From NCBI GenBank assembly GCA_001513505.1, contig LFTM01000259.1, positions 1 to 8,537 on the forward strand: 8,537 nt of DNA, in the 5' to 3' direction. Positions within the stretch are counted from its first letter, which is position 1, and each line of letters opens with the position of its first letter. Position numbers and translations under genes: made by a program. This DNA is from Clostridiales bacterium DTU092 (GTDB lineage Bacteria; Bacillota; Clostridia; Caldicoprobacterales; Caldicoprobacteraceae). The notes under the pieces were generated by a model. The model ran no database searches, was not told the origin of the DNA, and saw nothing but the letters and a program-made list of their open reading frames with translations. Shown one piece after another: positions 1-6,425 of the stretch.

Positions 1-451
1 CAAACCAGAAATTCGCCTGGATCCATGCCCCTGATTCACGCCACTTCTTGTAGTTCTCTTTCAAGTACTTCCAGTCGATACGATCCCTGCCGGGAGTCAT
101 CCGCTGTTTAGCTTTCAACCATTCATCAGGGTTTGTAACGGTAAAGGAGAGGTACTCAGGAGTTGAATCGGGGACACGCTGCTGCCTCAGAGTAACTCCC
201 CAGGGTGTTTTATATGTGATAAAATCCTTGGTCTCCTCCACTATTTTGCTCTCGAAACGGGGTGATATATCAACACTTATGTTTGCAACCCGATCTATAT
301 CAAAATACTCTACCCAGTCAGCATCACCCAAACCTTCTTTCCGCCACCGAAGGATAGTACCCTGCCAGGGCGTATCAATTATGGGTATCCGATCCGCTTC
401 CTGGTGAGCATACATACGAGCAAAGCGTTCCCTTGAAGTCATCTTTGCCAT
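1..451 (-). CDS. Uroporphyrinogen decarboxylase-like (URO-D family) protein, N-terminal part, cut by window edge
   Basis: Only the first 150 codons are present; the gene continues beyond base 1. It starts at ATG 451-449, with a GGAGGGG ribosome binding site 6 nt upstream. The N-terminus MTSRERFARMYAHQEADRIP, followed by short PW, W and Y-rich blocks, resembles the URO-D superfamily branch that includes cobamide-dependent methyltransferases (MtaA/CmuA types) and many uncharacterised proteins. The hemE signature near the N-terminus (RTPVWxMRQAGRY) is absent; the equivalent stretch reads RIPIIDTPWQGTILRW. This is therefore very unlikely to be the haem-pathway decarboxylase. The catalytic or metal-binding part lies outside the window, so the reaction cannot be assigned. 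It follows the galactonate-dehydratase-like gene by 22 bp on the same strand, which suggests co-translation and a role in the same catabolic context. The family call is fairly sure; the function is unknown. Confidence 0.8.
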   Translation of the reverse strand, partial: MAKMTSRERFARMYAHQEADRIPIIDTPWQGTILRWRKEGLGDADWVEYFDIDRVANISVDISPRFESKIVEETKDFITYKTPWGVTLRQQRVPDSTPEYLSFTVTNPDEWLKAKQRMTPGRDRIDWKYLKENYKKWRESGAWIQANFWF

Positions 452-473
452 TCAATACCCCTCCCTATTTTGT

Positions 474-1592
474 CTACCATTCTCCAAAGGAGCCATCGTC
501 CTCATGGAACCACACCGGTGATTGCCAGCTTCCGTCATATATCTTATCCTGAAGGGCCTCTTCATCCAGCTCAATACCAAGTCCCGGCTTGGCAGGAAGA
601 TCTATATAACCATCTTTGACCTGGAATGGTTCTTTAATATATCCCTCACCCAATGAAACCTGTTCCTGGCACAAGAAATTCGGAATACATGCATCCAGCT
701 GCAATCCTGCCGCCAGAGATATGGGACCCAGCGGGTTATGCGGTGCAACGGCTGCATAATAAACCTCGGCCATTGCAGCAATTTTCTTGGCTTCCAGTAT
801 TCCGCCACAATGGCAAAGATCAGGTTGAAGTACCGCTGCAGCCTGCTTTTCCAGCACCTCTCTGAAACCCCATCTTGTAAAAAGGCGTTCGCCCGTTGCT
901 ATAGGTATCGAAGTTGATCGGGCCACTGTGACCATGGTATCCACATTTTCGGGCAGACACGGTTCTTCCAGAAACATAATACCGTAAGGCTCTAAAATTT
1001 TGGCAATCCTGATGGCCATGGCAGGACTAAACCGTCCGTGAAGATCAACCGCAATATCAACGTTTTTGGGAAGCGCACTACGTATGGCGGCTATCTTCTC
1101 CTCGCATTTTTCCAGGTATTCCATGGTATCAACAATCCTCACCGGCCCATCAAAACTTGTTTTAATTGCCGTAAACCCTTCTGCCACCTTCTGCTTGGCG
1201 TTCTCCACAAATTCCTCAACCGTTCTGCCATGCGCATGTGCATATACTCTTATCCTGTTACGCACAGCACCGCCCAGCAGTTCATACACCGGCACTCCCA
1301 GCCATTTTCCTTTAATGTCCCAAAGAGCCTGCTCAATTCCGCTTATCGCACTGGTCAGTACCGGACCACCGCGATAAAAGGAACCTCTATACAAAACCTG
1401 CCATATATGTTCGATCCTCCTGGGATCCTGGCCTATCAGGTAATCTTCCATCTCCCTGACGGCCATGGCTACCGTTCGGGCCTTTCCTTCCACAATGGGT
1501 TCGCCTAAACCCACTATTCCCTCATCGGTATACACCTTAAGAAAATGCCATCTTGGTTTTACAAAAATACTTTCAAGCTTTGTTATTTTCAT
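474..1592 (-). CDS. dgoD: D-galactonate dehydratase-type enzyme, mandelate racemase subgroup of the enolase superfamily
   Basis: The 372-residue product is likely a cytoplasmic Mg-dependent sugar-acid dehydratase. DgoD converts D-galactonate to 2-keto-3-deoxygalactonate. The N-terminal capping domain (about 1-120) contains GLGEPIVEGKART and YRGSFYRGGP, both closely matching E. coli DgoD. In the barrel I see D183 and H185 (DLHGR), E209 (FLEEP), E235 (GER), D258 (QPD), H285 (APHNPLGP) and E310 (CQEQ). From memory these fall at the same residue numbers as the metal ligands, general acid and His-Asp dyad of E. coli DgoD. The C-terminus WFHEDDGSFGEW matches the family ending (WRHED...EW), so the gene looks full-length (DgoD is about 382). 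ATG 1592 has an AAGGAAG site 6 nt upstream. No dgoK, dgoA or transporter is present here, and relatives act on other sugar acids, so the substrate is inferred. Confidence 0.87.
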   Translation of the reverse strand: MKITKLESIFVKPRWHFLKVYTDEGIVGLGEPIVEGKARTVAMAVREMEDYLIGQDPRRIEHIWQVLYRGSFYRGGPVLTSAISGIEQALWDIKGKWLGVPVYELLGGAVRNRIRVYAHAHGRTVEEFVENAKQKVAEGFTAIKTSFDGPVRIVDTMEYLEKCEEKIAAIRSALPKNVDIAVDLHGRFSPAMAIRIAKILEPYGIMFLEEPCLPENVDTMVTVARSTSIPIATGERLFTRWGFREVLEKQAAAVLQPDLCHCGGILEAKKIAAMAEVYYAAVAPHNPLGPISLAAGLQLDACIPNFLCQEQVSLGEGYIKEPFQVKDGYIDLPAKPGLGIELDEEALQDKIYDGSWQSPVWFHEDDGSFGEW

Positions 1593-1650
1593 TGTAAGCT
1601 TCCTTTCTTTTGATATTAATAATCATAAATAGCTTCAGAATTCATTTCCT

Positions 1651-4515
1651 TTAATCCTCACCCAGCTTTATAGCCTGATGGATCTTTATCCTGGATATTA
1701 TAACTCCCAGAACAGATAAGCCTATTCCAAGCATTGTTAACACCACGGAATATATTCTGATGTAGTCTTCCCTGGAAGCTGCCACTTTAAACGGAGGTAC
1801 CTGCTGAGCTGCGCTGTATACCATTTGAAGCAAAGGAACAAACAGATCACTGGTAATACCTCCAATGATGATACCTATAAGAATGGCAGTTCCGGATATC
1901 AATATTTGTTCACACACCAGCATTCCAATCAGTTTCTTAACAGACAGTCCCATGGCCCTGAAGATTCCAAACTGGAGCACTCTTTGTTTAATTGAAAGGA
2001 TCCAATATATCAGAAATCCAATGGTACTTATCGTCATAGTAACGATAAATCCTAACGTCAGTGCACCATTTGTACCCTGAAGCATGGGATCATTTTTCTT
2101 TTTGATTATCTCCTGCCCGATATCCTGGATCCTGTTTATTCTAAGCTCTTTGTTTTCAATGTCTTTGTAGATTTGCTCACTGGTAGCACCGGGAGCTTTT
2201 TTAAGCCATACCTCGTAAGGCTCCAATGCCATATTGGCATGTATATATGACAGATTAGCCACCACTAAAAATGAATCTTTAGTGGTTGCAAGTTCAGGAT
2301 CCCCGGCTTTTGGGTTAAAGGTGGGAAAGTAATCTACAAATTCGTATATAATTACCTCCATATAACCCTGGTCACCCCAGTTGAGCCATAAGGAATCTCC
2401 CTGCTTTAAATCATATCTTTCCTTGAACGATGTGGATACCAAAGCGGCCATTGGATGATGAGCCATAAGGTTAAGATAGTGATACCAATGGGGTCTTAAC
2501 AGATCCGGCCTGAACCATGCCACCTTACCGAACTCATCCGGTATAATTCCCATCAGATATACACGGTTTACATTTTCCCGTGTGGGGGTTTGTACCATTA
2601 CATTATTGTGTCTGAATACCTTGGTAGCCAATTCTACCCCTGACAATTCGGTATAAGGGATAAACGGCGGTTCTATATATTGTACCGGCTCCTGTGGCCC
2701 AAACCCTGCAGATTCCTGGGGAGGTCCCATGGAAGAACCGGAGGACGTAGTAGCGGGTTTGTTATCCTCCCAGTGAGCCATGATAACAATATCAGCACCA
2801 ATATTATATGAAATTTTTTCTTCAATATTGTTGTTAAGCGTACGCGCAGCATTAGCGTTAAAAATCCCAACCGATAGTGTCAGTATAAGGAACAGCATCA
2901 AAAACCTGTCCTGACCGCCTGATCTTCCTACATTAATAAAGGAAGCATACAGAGCAGGTGACCACATCTTTCTGCCCAGCCAAAATATCAATCTCACAAT
3001 CAATGGGAAAATCCGCAGAAAAACCAGGCCTGCTCCCAGAATAAACAGAGTCGAAATAATAAAGAGCAGCGGATCTATGGCAAGCTCTGTTCCGCTAACA
3101 CCGGCCACCGTCAACGCCTGCTGACGCATCTGGTAGGAATATAATCCGTACCCGGCTACTCCTAAGAGCAGTATGTCAACGAAAAACCTTCTCCACATCA
3201 TAAACCCGGATGAACGGGCTTTCTGCTGTTTATAAATAACAATGGTTGTTCGCGAAGACAGATACGCAGGGATTAACATGGTGATCATAAACACAACAAC
3301 GGCCCAAACAGAATAGATATACGCTTTCAAATTAAGCGAAATGGGTAACGCAGTCCTGTTTACAAATTCCAGAAAACCATTGGAAGCGCCCAGGAAAGTA
3401 CACAAAAACAGTCCCAGCGGCGGGCCGACGGCCATTGCTATCCCGCTTAATAATAACGCTTCAAATAAGTAACTTATAAATACCTGGACTCCACTGGCAC
3501 CTCTGCTTTTCAAAACAGCAATTTCATTCTTCTCATTTTCAACTATAAGCTGGGATACCATGAAGATATAAAAAGCAAGCATGAGCAGAATTGGTACCTG
3601 AACAACCCATAGCGTAATCTTTAACTGCTGTTCACGCTCATGATACTGCTCGATAATAGGTATGGCAGGCATCGTAAAATCTACTCTTTTTTCAATAAAC
3701 CATCTGTTCTGCTTTTGATATGCTTCCAGAATTGAACCGATGTTGTTCAATGTGATCTTGTGGTAGTCAAAAGCATAATGCCATATAGCTTTTGTTAACA
3801 AAGGAATTTCTGCTTCAATAAACTCCTTGTAAAACAATGAATAATCTATCATAAAACTGTCGCTATATGCTACTAATGCCTGATACCAGTAGGGATCCAC
3901 TTTATCTTTAATGGTAAAAATACCAACAATCTTTACCCTTAAGGGTTCATCCATCTGATTTGTAAAATCCAGCACCTGATAAACTTCATCAAGACGCAAG
4001 TCCAGCTTTTGCATTGCCTCTTCGGTTACAATAGCTTCAAAAATACCGTCTTGTTTCTCGGTGGAAAACATGCGGCCATGAACAATACTTATATGTTCCT
4101 CCAAGCCTGTCATAGCTTCTATTTTTACAAATCGTTTCTTTGGCTTCTCCTCCCGCTGTATTTCAGGTGTAGCATTAAGGTAGTCAATCATTATATCCTC
4201 AGTTTCAGCAAGTATTGGCAGGTCAATTTCTTTCACCATCTGCTTGGTTACTCTGTCCCTTATCATGTGATATGCTTTGATCCGGTTTTCCACATCATAA
4301 TGAGCGTAAATACTTGCATCAATCAGATATCTTCCGGGAAATTTGCCGGTAGACACCTGCAATTCTTCCAAATCCTTGGTAAGCATACGTTGAAGTACTC
4401 CGTCAGTGTAAATGGGTATACTGCTTACCATGGCTACTGCAAGCACCGCACCTGTAAGCAGGCAAATAACCATCCATTTATTATTAAGCATCTTTCTAAG
4501 TACCATTAATAACAA
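1651..4515 (-). CDS. Large ABC-type permease with two FtsX modules (MacB-like exporter)
   Basis: The 954-residue integral membrane protein has about ten predicted transmembrane segments: near 14-34, 299-321, 344-376, 398-419, 446-462, 482-512, 538-552, 817-842, 864-888 and 920-941. Two FtsX modules are visible (about 300-425 and 817-945). Each has a cytoplasmic coupling-helix-like motif after its first helix: EIAVLKSRGAS at 331-341 and QFGIFRAMGLS at 848-858. Large extracytoplasmic domains lie at about 35-298 and 553-816. The second includes a Ser/Gly/Pro-rich linker (about 584-620) and many aromatic residues. The family (type VII ABC/MacB-like) moves lipids, peptides or antibiotics, or transmits force across the membrane, and needs a separate ATPase, which is not in this window. 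The HlyD-type adaptor directly upstream supports an export role; the cargo is unknown. A TTG start is preferred over ATG 4506 from ribosome-site spacing. Confidence 0.9.
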   Translation of the reverse strand: MLLMVLRKMLNNKWMVICLLTGAVLAVAMVSSIPIYTDGVLQRMLTKDLEELQVSTGKFPGRYLIDASIYAHYDVENRIKAYHMIRDRVTKQMVKEIDLPILAETEDIMIDYLNATPEIQREEKPKKRFVKIEAMTGLEEHISIVHGRMFSTEKQDGIFEAIVTEEAMQKLDLRLDEVYQVLDFTNQMDEPLRVKIVGIFTIKDKVDPYWYQALVAYSDSFMIDYSLFYKEFIEAEIPLLTKAIWHYAFDYHKITLNNIGSILEAYQKQNRWFIEKRVDFTMPAIPIIEQYHEREQQLKITLWVVQVPILLMLAFYIFMVSQLIVENEKNEIAVLKSRGASGVQVFISYLFEALLLSGIAMAVGPPLGLFLCTFLGASNGFLEFVNRTALPISLNLKAYIYSVWAVVVFMITMLIPAYLSSRTTIVIYKQQKARSSGFMMWRRFFVDILLLGVAGYGLYSYQMRQQALTVAGVSGTELAIDPLLFIISTLFILGAGLVFLRIFPLIVRLIFWLGRKMWSPALYASFINVGRSGGQDRFLMLFLILTLSVGIFNANAARTLNNNIEEKISYNIGADIVIMAHWEDNKPATTSSGSSMGPPQESAGFGPQEPVQYIEPPFIPYTELSGVELATKVFRHNNVMVQTPTRENVNRVYLMGIIPDEFGKVAWFRPDLLRPHWYHYLNLMAHHPMAALVSTSFKERYDLKQGDSLWLNWGDQGYMEVIIYEFVDYFPTFNPKAGDPELATTKDSFLVVANLSYIHANMALEPYEVWLKKAPGATSEQIYKDIENKELRINRIQDIGQEIIKKKNDPMLQGTNGALTLGFIVTMTISTIGFLIYWILSIKQRVLQFGIFRAMGLSVKKLIGMLVCEQILISGTAILIGIIIGGITSDLFVPLLQMVYSAAQQVPPFKVAASREDYIRIYSVVLTMLGIGLSVLGVIISRIKIHQAIKLGED

Positions 4516-4523
4516 GACCCAGG

Positions 4524-4530
4524 CCCCCTT
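4524..4530 (-). promoter_or_regulatory. Ribosome binding site that favours the TTG start of the FtsX permease
   Basis: AAGGGGG reads on the minus strand immediately next to the stop codon of the upstream adaptor gene (4531-4533). It is 8 nt from TTG 4515 but 17 nt from the first in-frame ATG (4506-4504). This makes TTG the better start and suggests translational coupling between adaptor and permease. The alternative ATG start would remove only three residues. Confidence 0.55.
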
Positions 4531-5547
4531 TTAATTGACAATTACGCTTTCCCCTTCTTCAAGGCCTTTTATGATCTCCACATCTGTAGGAGTCTCCAAG
4601 CCTATCTCCACATCCCGCTCCTTCTTCAGGCCATCTTCCAGTACCTGTACATATTTGCGTCCCATATAGTTCCGAACAACATTCCGAGGCAGCACGATTA
4701 CATTCTCCCTTTTATCAAGGGTAACGCTGAATTGAGCAGTTTCACCCATGTTGACGTCCTCGGGAAGCTCCGGTACATCTATACGTACCACGTTCTTAAG
4801 GCTTTCCTCGGCATCAATAGGTACATTAGCGGGAGTCATTATAACCTCGCCTTCATAAACCTTATTTCTGATTTTTACTTCAACTTTCATTCCGACCTGA
4901 AAATCCTGATTGTTGGAACCTGAATACTGGAGTTGTAATTTGGTAGGATCTGCTATTCTGACAAGAGTGGAATAGGCATCAATATAATCTCCTTCGCCCA
5001 ATCTATTATCAACATAAACTACCATTCCATCTATGTCAGAGTATAATTTTGCTTCCTCAAGCTCACGTTCAAGATTCTGCAACTGGAGCTTTGCAAGTTC
5101 AATATCATAGGCAGCTATCGACAATGTATATTTATCAGCCCCTGCTTGTTTTGCCTGGGAATATCTGAGCCGTGTTTGCTGCAACCTGATTTTCTGCTGC
5201 TTAATTTCGTTTTCCAATGTGCCGGTATCAAGCTCAGCCAACAGATCTCCTTTTTTGACTTTATCCCCAATTTTAACATGAATGGCCTTTATGCGCCCTC
5301 CCCGATGTTTAAAAAACATGTTAACCTGTTCAATAGCTACAAAAGAACCTGAACCGTTGATCTTCTTTTCAATAGTACCTCGTTTTGCTTCCATAACGTC
5401 ATAGCTGATTTCCGGCGGTTCAATCAAAGGAGGTGCCAACACCTTTTCTTCCTCTGGAAACAGATAACATCCAGACAGGAAAATTGATAATAACACACAC
5501 ACTAAAAACATGATAAGTATTTTGACTCTGGTAGTAATACCGTCCAT
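4531..5547 (-). CDS. HlyD/MacA-type membrane-fusion lipoprotein, export adaptor
   Basis: The 338-residue periplasmic-adaptor-like protein is anchored outside the membrane as a lipoprotein. A basic N-terminus and hydrophobic stretch (about 9-24) end in the lipobox LSGC, with C27 as the predicted lipidated residue. Next come a barrel-hybrid strand region (about 55-80), the first lipoyl half (about 83-107, with VKIGDKVKKGDLLAELD), a Gln/Leu/Glu-rich coiled-coil hairpin (about 109-167), the second lipoyl half (about 168-199), a beta-barrel domain (about 203-277) and a membrane-proximal domain (280-338, ending GLEEGESVIV). This is the classic order of the MacA/HlyD family; the hairpin is short, as is usual in Gram-positive members with no outer membrane. 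It is followed at once by the FtsX permease, its probable partner. ATG 5547 is preferred over TTG 5553 because the GGGGGG site abuts the TTG. Confidence 0.9.
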   Translation of the reverse strand: MDGITTRVKILIMFLVCVLLSIFLSGCYLFPEEEKVLAPPLIEPPEISYDVMEAKRGTIEKKINGSGSFVAIEQVNMFFKHRGGRIKAIHVKIGDKVKKGDLLAELDTGTLENEIKQQKIRLQQTRLRYSQAKQAGADKYTLSIAAYDIELAKLQLQNLERELEEAKLYSDIDGMVVYVDNRLGEGDYIDAYSTLVRIADPTKLQLQYSGSNNQDFQVGMKVEVKIRNKVYEGEVIMTPANVPIDAEESLKNVVRIDVPELPEDVNMGETAQFSVTLDKRENVIVLPRNVVRNYMGRKYVQVLEDGLKKERDVEIGLETPTDVEIIKGLEEGESVIVN

Positions 5548-5553
5548 ATCCAA

Positions 5554-5559
5554 CCCCCC
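5554..5559 (-). promoter_or_regulatory. Ribosome binding site that decides the adaptor start
   Basis: A run of six G on the minus strand lies directly against a possible TTG codon (5553-5551), leaving no spacer, but sits 6 nt from ATG 5547-5545. The ATG is therefore the likely start. An 8-bp palindrome TTGTACAA (5563-5570) lies just upstream of this site. Confidence 0.55.
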
Positions 5560-5599
5560 GAATTGTACAACACTTGTTTTATATTTTATATTAATTCCA

Positions 5600-5629
5600 T
5601 CTGCCGAACCAGCTAAACCAGCCGGCAGA
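5600..5629 (-). repeat. Symmetric hairpin enclosing two identical 7-nt repeats, in the adaptor leader
   Basis: On the minus strand TCTGCCG (5629-5623) pairs with CGGCAGA (5606-5600). The 16-nt loop consists exactly of GCTGGTT, TA and GCTGGTT. The structure lies about 70 nt after the predicted transcription start and about 50 nt before the adaptor ATG. No U-run follows on either strand, so it is not an intrinsic terminator. It could be an operator, an RNA control element or an mRNA-stability element; the role is not known. Confidence 0.45.
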
Positions 5630-5705
5630 CAGTATTACAACAGACTGATGTGCTATTACTTAAGAAAAACAAATTTGTAAGAATAATCTAGTTCATATAC
5701 TAAAT

Positions 5706-5734
5706 ATTATAGGTTAGTCTTTACATTATGTCCA
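5706..5734 (-). promoter_or_regulatory. Sigma-A-type promoter for the adaptor-permease operon
   Basis: On the minus strand, TGGACA (-35, 5734-5729; five of six consensus bases) is followed by a 17-bp spacer and TATAAT (-10, 5711-5706; perfect). Transcription would start near 5699 and give a leader of about 150 nt before ATG 5547. It is the best sigma-A match in the intergenic region and points toward the adaptor gene. Confidence 0.65.
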
Positions 5735-5849
5735 ATAGAATTTTCCTACAAAAATAAGTGTATGTTTATGACAGTATCAATATATAAGCAAAATAAATAT
5801 TTATTGCACCTGTGCTATTATTTGCTCAATATGGAATACAATACTAATT

Positions 5850-5856
5850 GAGGTGA
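5850..5856 (+). promoter_or_regulatory. Ribosome binding site that decides the start of the plus-strand gene
   Basis: GAGGTGA lies 5 nt upstream of ATG 5862. An in-frame GTG (5853) is part of this site and so is unlikely to be the start codon; the protein should begin MQHRYKSL. Confidence 0.65.
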
Positions 5857-5861
5857 TACTA

Positions 5862-6425
5862 ATGCAGCATCGGTATAAATCATTATTAATCATTCTTATT
5901 ATAACGGGTGTAATCATCATTCTCATCAAAAGCGGTTATATTTCATATGACGAATACAACCACCGCCAAATCGAAACATTTTTGGAAATAAATCAAAAGT
6001 ATACGGCACACTTTGGATATATACAGCCCCGGGTAGTCGATGGTTTCAGCGAAAGGCCTATTGAAGGGGCTGTGGTAATAATACCTGAAATTGATAAAAA
6101 ATTCATTACCAACCCGGAAGGCCTTACACCCTTAATCCAGGTGCCTATCAACATAGACAGCCATTTCCAAAACATTCTGCCAAAAACCTGGGGGGAAATA
6201 ACCATACTGGTTTTCAAAGAAGGCTACACGGATTACGCCCTGTTTCATGTCCACGTCTGGGAAAACCAGTCGAGAATAGGTCCTAAAATACTGTTGTTTC
6301 CTGCAGCAGACAAGGAGGAGAGCGATCCAATGGTCATAATTGAAAGTCCACACAGGTTGTGGGTCAAACAGTTAATCAAAAAATATAAAAACCAACAAAA
6401 TATTAAGCCTGTGGAACAACCCTGA
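5862..6425 (+). CDS. Membrane-anchored protein of unknown function with predicted beta-sandwich domain
   Basis: I do not recognise a named family for this 187-residue protein. It has a basic N-terminus and one hydrophobic segment (about 7-23), with no clear signal-peptidase or lipobox site, so it is probably an uncleaved anchor with the rest outside the cell. Residues about 55-148 read like a carboxypeptidase-regulatory/transthyretin-like beta-sandwich: PRVVDGFSERPIEGAVV, then FITNPEGLTP, then ITILVFKEGYTDYALFHV. These match the usual pattern of 'D..t..pi.gA.V', 'T...G' and 'v.k.GY'. The short charged tail is amphipathic and ends in a Gln/Pro-rich stretch. It is the only plus-strand gene here; its last 23 bp overlap the convergent stress-protein gene. 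No sigma-A promoter is obvious. The coding call is sound (strong ribosome site, protein-like composition); the fold is inferred and the function unknown. Confidence 0.8.
   Translation: MQHRYKSLLIILIITGVIIILIKSGYISYDEYNHRQIETFLEINQKYTAHFGYIQPRVVDGFSERPIEGAVVIIPEIDKKFITNPEGLTPLIQVPINIDSHFQNILPKTWGEITILVFKEGYTDYALFHVHVWENQSRIGPKILLFPAADKEESDPMVIIESPHRLWVKQLIKKYKNQQNIKPVEQP

Larger units (their letters stand above)
5548..5861. other. Divergent intergenic region between export operon and plus-strand gene
   Basis: The 314 bp are very AT-rich except for a GC-rich patch at 5600-5629. Towards the left the region holds a sigma-A-like promoter (5706-5734), a 10-bp perfect palindrome ACAAATTTGT (5669-5678), the GC-rich hairpin (5600-5629) and the palindrome TTGTACAA (5563-5570), all within the predicted leader of the adaptor gene. 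Towards the right, I see no convincing sigma-A promoter for the plus-strand gene; only a weak sigma-E-like arrangement is visible near 5815-5842. No open frame of credible coding character lies in it. Confidence 0.7.

Noticed and set aside
1..451. Haem biosynthesis gene hemE
   Set aside because: The N-terminal RTPVWxMRQAGRY signature is missing and the context is sugar-acid metabolism, not haem synthesis.
1038..1508. Plus-strand open frame of 156 codons opposite the dehydratase gene
   Set aside because: It is antisense to a gene with all family motifs, has no ribosome site that fits, and its translation shows no family-like pattern.
1593..1650. Separate promoter for the dehydratase gene
   Set aside because: AT-rich boxes are present but no -35/-10 pair with acceptable spacing stands out.
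4009..4509. Plus-strand open frame of 166 codons opposite the permease gene
   Set aside because: Translation is rich in His, Phe, Tyr and Cys, as expected for an antisense shadow of the permease; no ribosome site or family features.
5600..5629. Reading the GC-rich hairpin as an intrinsic terminator
   Set aside because: No run of U follows the stem on either strand, and it lies in a leader rather than after a gene.
6348..6362. Short hairpin (CCACA, 5-nt loop, TGTGG) as a terminator for the stress-protein gene
   Set aside because: The stem is only 5 bp, there is no U-run after it, and it lies 40 bp inside the convergent gene.
6312..6425. Internal ribosome-site-like AAGGAGGAG with an in-frame ATG at 6330, which would make a 31-residue C-terminal peptide
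   Set aside because: The purine-rich stretch is explained by Lys-Glu-Glu codons in the parent gene; nothing else supports separate initiation.
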